Assembly (NCBI GenBank): GCA_026397695.1
Contig: JAPLUJ010000487.1
Coordinates: 1 to 6,969 of the forward strand
Reading direction: 5' to 3'
DNA length: 6,969 nucleotides
From: Verrucomicrobiota bacterium
GTDB lineage: Bacteria > Verrucomicrobiota > Verrucomicrobiia > Verrucomicrobiales > Akkermansiaceae
Numbering within the stretch: position 1 is the stretch's first letter; each line of letters begins with the position of its first letter. Positions 1-4,884 of the stretch are shown here, in pieces. A program made the translations under genes and the position numbers. The notes under the pieces were generated by a model. That model was not told the DNA's origin. It was given only the letters and a program-made list of their open reading frames with translations, and did not search any database.

Positions 1-1
1 C

Positions 2-1288
2 CTCTCGATGAACGGTGCCTCCGCCGCACTGTGCCTCTCGGACATCCCCTTCGGTGGCCCGATCGGTGCCGTTCGGGTCGGCCGCGTCAACGGCAAATTC
101 CTCATCAACCCGACGTTTGCCCAACGCGATGAAAGCGATCTGGACCTCATTTACGTCGGCAACAAGACCGATGTCATCATGATCGAAGGCCAGGCCGACG
201 AACTCCCTGAAGAGGAATTCATCAAGGCCCTCCACTTCGCCCAGCAAGCTGTTAGCAAGCTGGTGGTCCTGCAGGAAGAACTCGTTCTCCTCGCCGGCAA
301 AACCAAGCGTGAATTCGCCCCCATCCTCGCCAAGGAAAATCTGCTGGAGATTGCCTATGAAATCGCCGGTGACCGGATTGAAGCCGCCATCTATGCGCCG
401 ACCAAGACCGAGCGTGCCGGGAAAGTCGGGGCGTTGCGTGACGAAGTGGAAGCCGCCATCAAGGAGCGTGCTCCAGAAGCCACGGATTTCGATGTCGAGC
501 AGGCGTTCGAATATCTTCAGAAGAAAGCCTTCCGCATTTCCATCATGGAAAAAGGCGTGCGCGCCGATGGCCGCAGCATCGGCGATCTGCGCTCGCTTTA
601 CGGCGAAGTTGGCACGTTGCCGCGCGTTCATGGCTCGGCCCTGTTTTCCCGCGGCGAAACCCAGGCGCTGGCCATCACCACCCTGGCCCCGGCCGATGAA
701 AAACAACACTTCGACAACTACGCCGGCGGCGAGGACCACAAGCGCTTCATCCTCCACTATCACTTCCCTCCCTTCTCGGTCGGTGAAACCGGTCGCATGG
801 GTGGCATCAACCGCCGCGAAATCGGCCACGGCTCGCTGGCCGAACGATCCATCGAACCGGTCCTGCCGGATGAGGCGGACTTCCCCTACGCCATCCGCGT
901 GTCCTCGGAAGTCACCGAGTCTAACGGATCCACCTCGATGGCCTCGGTATGTGCCGGCACCATGGCGCTGCTCGATGCCGGCGTCCCGCTGGTTCGTCCG
1001 GTGAGTGGTATCTCGGTCGGTTTGGTCACCGAAACGAATGATGACGGTTCTCTCAAGCAGCACAAAATGCTGCTGGATATCATCGGTTCAGAAGATTTCT
1101 ATGGTGACATGGACTTCAAGCTTTGTGGCACCAGCGAAGGGGTCACCGGCTATCAGTTGGACCTCAAGCTGGCAGGTCTGCCGATCGCCATGCTCGAGGA
1201 AGCAATCCACATCGCCAAGGCCGGCCGCGCGAAAGTGCTGGCGAAAATGAGAAGATGGCCGAGTCCATCTCCACGCCTAACGAACTGA
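2..1288 (+). CDS. pnp: Polynucleotide phosphorylase, catalytic core (5'-partial, frame-broken at 3' end)
   Basis: PNPase degrades RNA 3'-to-5' by phosphorolysis, releasing nucleoside diphosphates, and acts in mRNA turnover as a trimer. The frame is open from base 2, so the true start lies upstream; about 130 residues are missing by comparison with E. coli PNPase. Counting from the internal ATG at 8: the end of the first RNase PH-like domain (NGASAAL, IGAVRVGRVNG) covers about 1-90, the all-helical domain about 95-175, and the second, catalytic RNase PH domain about 180-410. That domain has GVRADGR, LPRVHGSALFSRGETQAL, FSVGETGR, RREIGHG and SEVTESNGS. Metal and catalytic residues are present in SEDFYGDMDFK (Asp363, Asp369, Lys371, matching E. 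coli Asp486, Asp492, Lys494). Homology ends at about Met414 (1247-1249); the last 12 codons (RRWPSPSPRLTN) are out-of-frame readthrough to the TGA at 1286. The KH and S1 domains follow in another frame. Identification is secure; whether the break is real is not. Confidence 0.95.
   Translation, partial: LSMNGASAALCLSDIPFGGPIGAVRVGRVNGKFLINPTFAQRDESDLDLIYVGNKTDVIMIEGQADELPEEEFIKALHFAQQAVSKLVVLQEELVLLAGKTKREFAPILAKENLLEIAYEIAGDRIEAAIYAPTKTERAGKVGALRDEVEAAIKERAPEATDFDVEQAFEYLQKKAFRISIMEKGVRADGRSIGDLRSLYGEVGTLPRVHGSALFSRGETQALAITTLAPADEKQHFDNYAGGEDHKRFILHYHFPPFSVGETGRMGGINRREIGHGSLAERSIEPVLPDEADFPYAIRVSSEVTESNGSTSMASVCAGTMALLDAGVPLVRPVSGISVGLVTETNDDGSLKQHKMLLDIIGSEDFYGDMDFKLCGTSEGVTGYQLDLKLAGLPIAMLEEAIHIAKAGRAKVLAKMRRWPSPSPRLTN
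1243..1257 (+). other. Frame break between PNPase core and KH-S1 domains
   Basis: Frame 2 carries recognisable PNPase up to ...KVLAKM (ending 1249) and frame 1 carries it from ...EKMAES (1249 onward). Adding one base here, for example a G after the ATG at 1247-1249 or an A in the run at 1244-1247, restores a single reading frame with normal spacing (VLAKM-EKMAES or VLAKN-EKMAES). No canonical X-XXY-YYZ slippery heptamer is present: the local codons are gcg aaa atg aga, and a -1 slip would need poor re-pairing (AAA onto GAA, ATG onto AAT). The run of four A's would favour +1 slippage, which hits TGA immediately. A sequencing or assembly indel, or a recent mutation, is therefore more likely than programmed frameshifting. 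Confidence 0.85.
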
Positions 1289-1773
1289 GCCCGCATGCCC
1301 CGCGCATCGTCACGGTGAAGATCCCGCCCGACCGCATCGGCGAACTCATCGGGCCTGGCGGCAAGAACATCAAGGGCATCCAGGCCGAGTCCGGCGCCGA
1401 GATCAACATCGAGGACGACGGCACCGTGCACATCTACGCTTCCAAGGCGGAAGGTCTTGAGCGCGCGAAGTCGATGATCGAGCGCATGTTCCAGGAAATC
1501 GAAGTGGGCAAGACCTACACCGGCAAAGTCGTTTCCATCACCGCCTTTGGCGCGTTCATGGAAGTGCTGCCCGGCAAGGACGGCCTGATCCACGTCTCGG
1601 AATTGGCCGAAGGTCGCACCGAAAACGTCGAAGACGTCGTCAAAAAAGGCCAGATCATCACCGCCAAATGTCTCGGCGTGGATGAAAAAGGCCGCGTCAA
1701 AATGAGCCGCCGCGCGTGGCTGCGCGAGCAAAAGGCCGCCGAGGCCGAAGCCGCGGGCGTCACCGGCGACTGA
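1255..1773 (+). CDS. pnp: Polynucleotide phosphorylase, C-terminal KH-S1 RNA-binding part (frame -1 relative to the core)
   Basis: This is the rest of PNPase, in frame 1 while the core is in frame 2. From the ATG at 1255 it encodes 172 residues. After the linker (SPHAPRIVTVKIP) comes a KH domain at about residues 19-75, with the RNA-binding GxxG loop as GPGG (1351-1362) and the IEDDGTVHIYA strand. An S1 domain follows at about 84-152 (VGKTYTGKVVSITAFGAFMEV, GLIHVSELAEGR, GRVKMS) and then a short Ala/Glu-rich tail. These domains bind RNA substrate and help trimer stability in the family. Core plus this part plus the missing N-terminus gives about 715 residues, the normal PNPase length, so only about one base is missing or extra at the join. 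The ATG at 1255 could in principle start a separate KH-S1 protein, but no spaced Shine-Dalgarno is visible (gagaag sits directly against it). I read this as one broken gene rather than two genes. The true join could lie anywhere in 1243-1257. Confidence 0.9.
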   Translation: MAESISTPNELSPHAPRIVTVKIPPDRIGELIGPGGKNIKGIQAESGAEINIEDDGTVHIYASKAEGLERAKSMIERMFQEIEVGKTYTGKVVSITAFGAFMEVLPGKDGLIHVSELAEGRTENVEDVVKKGQIITAKCLGVDEKGRVKMSRRAWLREQKAAEAEAAGVTGD

Positions 1774-1799
1774 ACTTGAAACCATTTAACATATAATTC

Positions 1800-1836
1800 A
1801 AGTCGGCGTGCCCTTGCGTGGACGCCGGCTTTTTTT
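1800..1836 (+). terminator. Rho-independent terminator of pnp
   Basis: A 10-bp stem pairs 1800-1809 (aagtcggcgt) with 1822-1831 (acgccggctt), with one T-G wobble (1803/1828), a 12-base loop and a run of seven T's at 1830-1836. It begins 27 bases after the pnp stop. The T run ends one base before the nuoN stop codon (1838-1840, opposite strand). Read from the nuo side, the wobble becomes an A-C mismatch and the following RNA is AU-rich but lacks a U run. It therefore looks mainly one-directional, for pnp, with at most weak termination of nuo transcripts. Confidence 0.85.
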
Positions 1837-1837
1837 G

Positions 1838-3307
1838 TTACTTCAACAGCGCGAGGATCGGCTGCGGCCAGATGCCGAGCACCAAGGTGGCGACGCTGAG
1901 GACGGCGACACAGGCCTTGCTGATGATCGGCAGTGTGACCGGCGGGAGATCACCCGGTGCGGCCCACCACATGGCGCGCACCACATTCAAGTAGTAGTAG
2001 AAACCTGCGGCAGCAGCGATGAAGGCGATGCCCACGCCCATCCACAGATGGGCATCCACGGCCAGCGCGAAGACGAAGAACTTGCCGAGAAAGCCGGCGG
2101 TTAGAGGAACACCGGCCAGCGCGGCTAACAGAACCGTGAGGGCCAGCGCGAGCAGCGGGTTGGTTTTACCCAGACCGTTGAAATCTGTGATCGCCTCGCC
2201 ATCGCGCTGGATACGCACCTGGGCGAGCACGAAAAACACGCCGAGCGTCATGATCAGATAGGTCGCCAGATAGAACGACACCACTTGCGCGGATCCGAGC
2301 GAATCCGCGGATTCGTTCTTCCCGCAGGCCAGCGCCAGTAACAGAAACCCGGCGTGGGCGATCGACGAGTAGGCGAGCAGGCGCTTGAAGTTGGTCTGCG
2401 GGATTGCTGCCAGATTTCCGAACAGCAGGGTGGCGACGCTGAGGATGAGCAGCAGGTTGAGCACCGGGCTGCGGGTGATCTCGTTGAAAATGAAGGGCTC
2501 CAGGAAACGAATCATCAAGATGAATCCTGCGGCCTTTGATCCGACGGAAAGGAATGCGGTGGTGGGGGTGGGTGCGCCCTGATAGACGTCAGGAATCCAA
2601 ATCTGCATCGGGACCGCGCCGATCTTGAAACCCAGACCCACCATCACCAGCGCGACGCCGAAGAGCAGGGGAGTGGGATTGGTTGTTTGTAATTTGAGAT
2701 TTGATATTTCAGGGAGGCTCATGGTTCCGGTGGTGCCATAAACCCAGGCGATGCCATAAACCAGGAAGCCGGTGCTGAGCGCGCCGAGGATCAGGTATTT
2801 CACTCCGGCTTCGAGCGAGCCGACGTTGCGGCGCATGTAGGCGACGAGGATATAGAATGTGATGGTGACGAGCTCGAGCGCGACAAAGGCGCCCGCGAGG
2901 TCTTTGGCGGATGCTAAAAACATCATGCCGGCACACGCAAATACCGGCAGCGCATAATATTCGCCAGTGCCATCTTCCGATTCCGTATGATCAGTGAAAC
3001 GTGCGAGGATTTTTCGGTAATCCACGGACATCAGCACCACCAACAGCGTGCAAACCAGCGCGAAGATCTTGTAGAACCGCGCGAGCGCGTCGAATTGATA
3101 GAAATTCCACAACGGCCACTGTGCCCACGCGGCAGCGGGCTTGGCCGCCGGCCCGATGGCGATGCCGGTGAGCCCGAGGATGACGGCCAGCCCGAGTGCC
3201 GCCGCGACTCCGACCCATGCCTTGCTCTTGGCGGGAACAAAGGCCTCGGCCAGCAACAGGATGAGTCCGAGGGTGATGGTGAGGGCTTCGAGGTAATAAG
3301 CAGGCAT
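1838..3307 (-). CDS. nuoN: NADH-quinone oxidoreductase subunit N
   Basis: NuoN is one of three antiporter-like proton-pumping subunits in the complex I membrane arm, the one nearest the quinone-binding end. At 489 residues the protein is full length (E. coli about 485) and very hydrophobic throughout. Expected charged residues are present: Glu145 in ALELVT (TM5), Lys170 in AGVKYLILGA, Lys228 in GLGFKIGAVP (TM7), Lys258 in VGSKAAGF (TM8) and Lys409 in GFLGKFFVF (TM12). The family signature PDVYQGAPTP follows Lys228. The ATG at 3305-3307 gives a normal NuoN N-terminus, but its upstream bases (ctctctccc) contain no Shine-Dalgarno. Two extramembrane loops look unusual: residues 101-115 (ARFTDHTESEDGTG region) seem to be an insertion before GEYYAL, and residues 201-212 (ISNLKLQTTNPT) are encoded by a low-GC heptamer repeat. 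It is the last nuo gene, 65 bases after nuoM, and converges on pnp. Confidence 0.97.
   Translation of the reverse strand: MPAYYLEALTITLGLILLLAEAFVPAKSKAWVGVAAALGLAVILGLTGIAIGPAAKPAAAWAQWPLWNFYQFDALARFYKIFALVCTLLVVLMSVDYRKILARFTDHTESEDGTGEYYALPVFACAGMMFLASAKDLAGAFVALELVTITFYILVAYMRRNVGSLEAGVKYLILGALSTGFLVYGIAWVYGTTGTMSLPEISNLKLQTTNPTPLLFGVALVMVGLGFKIGAVPMQIWIPDVYQGAPTPTTAFLSVGSKAAGFILMIRFLEPFIFNEITRSPVLNLLLILSVATLLFGNLAAIPQTNFKRLLAYSSIAHAGFLLLALACGKNESADSLGSAQVVSFYLATYLIMTLGVFFVLAQVRIQRDGEAITDFNGLGKTNPLLALALTVLLAALAGVPLTAGFLGKFFVFALAVDAHLWMGVGIAFIAAAAGFYYYLNVVRAMWWAAPGDLPPVTLPIISKACVAVLSVATLVLGIWPQPILALLK
2301..2314. repeat. Perfect 14-bp palindrome in nuoN
   Basis: gaatccgcggattc is its own reverse complement, and it extends to 16 bp with the flanking c (2300) and g (2315). 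It lies inside nuoN codons for NESADS, in the loop before a membrane helix. Part of it (ccgcggattcg) also appears in the nuoM tandem repeat. It is probably a coding coincidence in GC-rich sequence. No regulatory role is evident. Confidence 0.4.
2678..2712 (-). repeat. Low-GC 7-nt tandem repeat inside nuoN
   Basis: On the + strand, three heptamers sit head to tail: atttgag (2692-2698), atttgat (2699-2705) and atttcag (2706-2712). The 34 bases 2678-2711 contain only 8 G/C (24%), in a gene that is otherwise clearly GC-rich. The array stays in frame and encodes EISNLKLQTTN in the loop between TM6 and TM7 of NuoN, where length and sequence normally vary, so the protein should tolerate it. Confidence 0.6.
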
Positions 3308-3322
3308 GGGAGAGAGTGGAAA
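3308..3322 (-). promoter_or_regulatory. nuoN leader without Shine-Dalgarno
   Basis: On the - strand the bases before the nuoN ATG read ttccactctctccc. They are pyrimidine-rich and have no AGGAGG-like motif. The ATG is supported by protein homology alone. Confidence 0.55.
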
Positions 3323-3342
3323 GTGATCAGTGGAAGTAATGG

Positions 3343-3378
3343 GTCCTATAAGTCATATAAGTCCCAGAGGTCCTATTT
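3343..3378. repeat. 9-nt imperfect tandem repeat between nuoM and nuoN
   Basis: Four nonamers follow each other exactly on the + strand: gtcctataa (3343), gtcatataa (3352), gtcccagag (3361) and gtcctattt (3370). All keep GTC(C/A) at a strict 9-base period. The last unit overlaps the nuoM stop codon (3373-3375) and final lysine codon. The array fills over half of the 65-base nuoM-nuoN gap. It could be a small minisatellite or a remnant of a dispersed intergenic repeat. No terminator hairpin is evident in the gap. Confidence 0.65.
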
Positions 3379-4872
3379 CAGCAAATTGAGTAGCAAGTTC
3401 GGATAGAGCCCCACCGCCACCAGTGCCAGCACCAGCAGCAGTGCGGGAATCTGCTCGGCGAGGGTGAGATCCGCCGCGGATTCGGTGGTTTTCACGGACG
3501 GCCCCTGGGGAATCTGCTCGGAGAGGGTGAGATCCGCTGCGGATTCGGTGGTTTTCACGGACCGCCCCTGGAAGATGTTCCGATAGGCGCGGAGCATATA
3601 CACTGCCGAGATTACCACTCCCCACAGCGAAAATATGCAGGCGATCTGCACCGGACCGAGGCCGGCCTGGCCGTTGTAACTCCAGAAGGCGGCGAGGAAG
3701 ACGAGGATCTCGCCCGCGAAATTGGCCAGTCCCGGCAGGCCGATGGCGGCCATGGCGGCGATGCCGAAGAGGAACGCCAGCTTCGGCGCGGATTTGGCGA
3801 GGCCCCCCATATCGGATAGATCGAGCGTGCCGGTGGAACGCTCGATGCGGTCGGCCAAACCGAAGAGCAGGGCGATGGACACGCCGTGAGCAAACATCAG
3901 GACGATCGCAGCGGGTTGCGCCAGCGGGTTTGCCGGGAAGGCGATCAACGCGGCAATGGCGAGAAAGATATAACCCATGTGCATCACCGACGAATTGCCG
4001 AGCATGCCGTCGAGACGCTTCTGCGAGATCGTGACAAAACCCACCCACAGGACGTTGCCTAACAGCAGGATCAGCAACGGTGTGAGCCACGCTTGAAGGC
4101 CGTGCGGGACTAACGGAATGGCCAGGCGCAACAACCCGTAAAGCCCGAATTTTTTCAGCACGCCGGCATGCAGCATGGCGACGGGCGCCGGGGCGCTGGC
4201 ATAGGCCGGGGCGGCCCACGAGTGGAAGGGGAAGAGCGAAACCAGCGTACCGAAGCCGACCAACAGCAGCGCCGCGATGCCTTTTTGCGCGGCGGGATCG
4301 ATGGTGTGGGTGCGGACCAGAACCATTTTGCCCATGTCATAGGTGCCGGTTAGGTTGGCGAGCCAGACCAGTCCGGCTAACAGAACAATCGATCCGAGTC
4401 CCAGATAGATGGTGATTTTCCATGCGGCCGCCCGACGGTCGCCGCGGCCGAGCATGCCAATCATGAGAAACGTCGGGATGAGTGCGAGTTCGTGGAAGGC
4501 ATAGAAGAAAAACAGATCGGTGGCGGCAAACGCCCCGAGCGCCCCACCCGAGATGAGCAACGACGAACCAAAGTAGAGTTTTTCCCGGCCTGCGGGGGCG
4601 GTGCCGGAAAGCACGGCGGCCAGCGTGACGATCACGGTGAGCAGCACCATGATGACACTCATGCCATCGGGGAAACCAAAGGCCAGATGCAGCGCGGGCT
4701 TTTCCAGAACCGGCAGCGAGAAACTCCAACAGGAACAATGCCACGTGCCCGCGGCAGAAACGCCGAGCACAAGGTTGAACGCGGAAACCCCGACGGCGGT
4801 CAAGCGCGCGGGCACACCTAGCAGAATTGCTAGAAACGCGGCGAGCGGGAGGAAAACGAGGAGAGCGAGCAT
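3373..4872 (-). CDS. nuoM: NADH-quinone oxidoreductase subunit M (divergent type, with C-terminal tandem duplication)
   Basis: NuoM is the middle antiporter-like proton-pumping subunit of complex I. At 499 residues it is near the family length (E. coli 509) and is multi-spanning. Residues matching E. coli positions are Glu128 in FHELALIPTF (Glu144), Lys241 in AGVLKKFGLYGLLR (Lys265), His298 in HMGYIFLAI (His322), His329 in FAHGVS (His348) and Glu388 in ANFAGEILVF (Glu407). The TM7 lysine (E. coli Lys234 in FAVKMP) is replaced by Leu210 in FGTLVSLFPFHSW, and LPDAH is replaced by AAPAYASAPAP. This marks a divergent NuoM class with an extra lysine, Lys240. Residues 435-455 and 456-476 are a near-perfect repeat from a 63-bp duplication in the last extramembrane loop. 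A WHCSCW stretch at residues 44-49 is also odd. The ATG at 4870-4872 fits homology, but no Shine-Dalgarno precedes it. It lies 12 bases after nuoL. Confidence 0.95.
   Translation of the reverse strand: MLALLVFLPLAAFLAILLGVPARLTAVGVSAFNLVLGVSAAGTWHCSCWSFSLPVLEKPALHLAFGFPDGMSVIMVLLTVIVTLAAVLSGTAPAGREKLYFGSSLLISGGALGAFAATDLFFFYAFHELALIPTFLMIGMLGRGDRRAAAWKITIYLGLGSIVLLAGLVWLANLTGTYDMGKMVLVRTHTIDPAAQKGIAALLLVGFGTLVSLFPFHSWAAPAYASAPAPVAMLHAGVLKKFGLYGLLRLAIPLVPHGLQAWLTPLLILLLGNVLWVGFVTISQKRLDGMLGNSSVMHMGYIFLAIAALIAFPANPLAQPAAIVLMFAHGVSIALLFGLADRIERSTGTLDLSDMGGLAKSAPKLAFLFGIAAMAAIGLPGLANFAGEILVFLAAFWSYNGQAGLGPVQIACIFSLWGVVISAVYMLRAYRNIFQGRSVKTTESAADLTLSEQIPQGPSVKTTESAADLTLAEQIPALLLVLALVAVGLYPNLLLNLLK
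3445..3570 (-). repeat. 63-bp in-frame tandem duplication in nuoM (2 copies)
   Basis: Copies at 3445-3507 and 3508-3570 are head to tail with a 63-base period and match at 60 of 63 positions. Differences are at 3459/3522, 3475/3538 and 3500/3563. Each copy is exactly 21 codons. In protein order the first copy is residues 435-455 (QGRSVKTTESAAD...SEQIP) and the second is 456-476 (QGPSVKTTESAAD...AEQIP). Two differences change the residue (Arg/Pro and Ser/Ala) and one is silent. The repeat sits in the hydrophilic loop before the last membrane helix, so the reading frame and helices are kept. Confidence 0.97.
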
Positions 4873-4884
4873 GGGAGGAATAGG
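4873..4884 (-). promoter_or_regulatory. nuoL-nuoM gap, nuoM leader without Shine-Dalgarno
   Basis: The whole 12-base gap reads ctattcctccc-like pyrimidine-rich sequence before the nuoM ATG. Its complement, not the coding strand, resembles a Shine-Dalgarno (gggagga). Such close spacing suggests that nuoM is translated by coupling to the end of nuoL. Confidence 0.55.

Noticed and set aside
1241..1257. Programmed -1 ribosomal frameshift in pnp
   Set aside because: No slippery heptamer and no obvious downstream pseudoknot; PNPase is not known to use programmed frameshifting. A one-base indel explains it better.
1153..1785. A 210-codon open frame antisense to the pnp KH-S1 region
   Set aside because: It mirrors the GC-rich codons of pnp, has low-complexity Asp/Phe/His/Ala composition and resembles no family; a conserved gene occupies the other strand.
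2988..3332. tgatcagtg present at 2988-2996 and 3324-3332 as a possible regulatory site
   Set aside because: Shared 9-mers are expected many times by chance in a 7-kb window, and one copy lies inside coding sequence.
3353..4219. A 288-codon open frame on the - strand overlapping nuoM
   Set aside because: It is out of frame with nuoM and Arg/Ala/Pro-rich, typical of a GC-rich shadow; nuoM is clearly the gene.
4817..4833. Two CTAG tetranucleotides close together in nuoM
   Set aside because: They fall in the codons for the first helices of NuoM with no further symmetry or spacing pattern.
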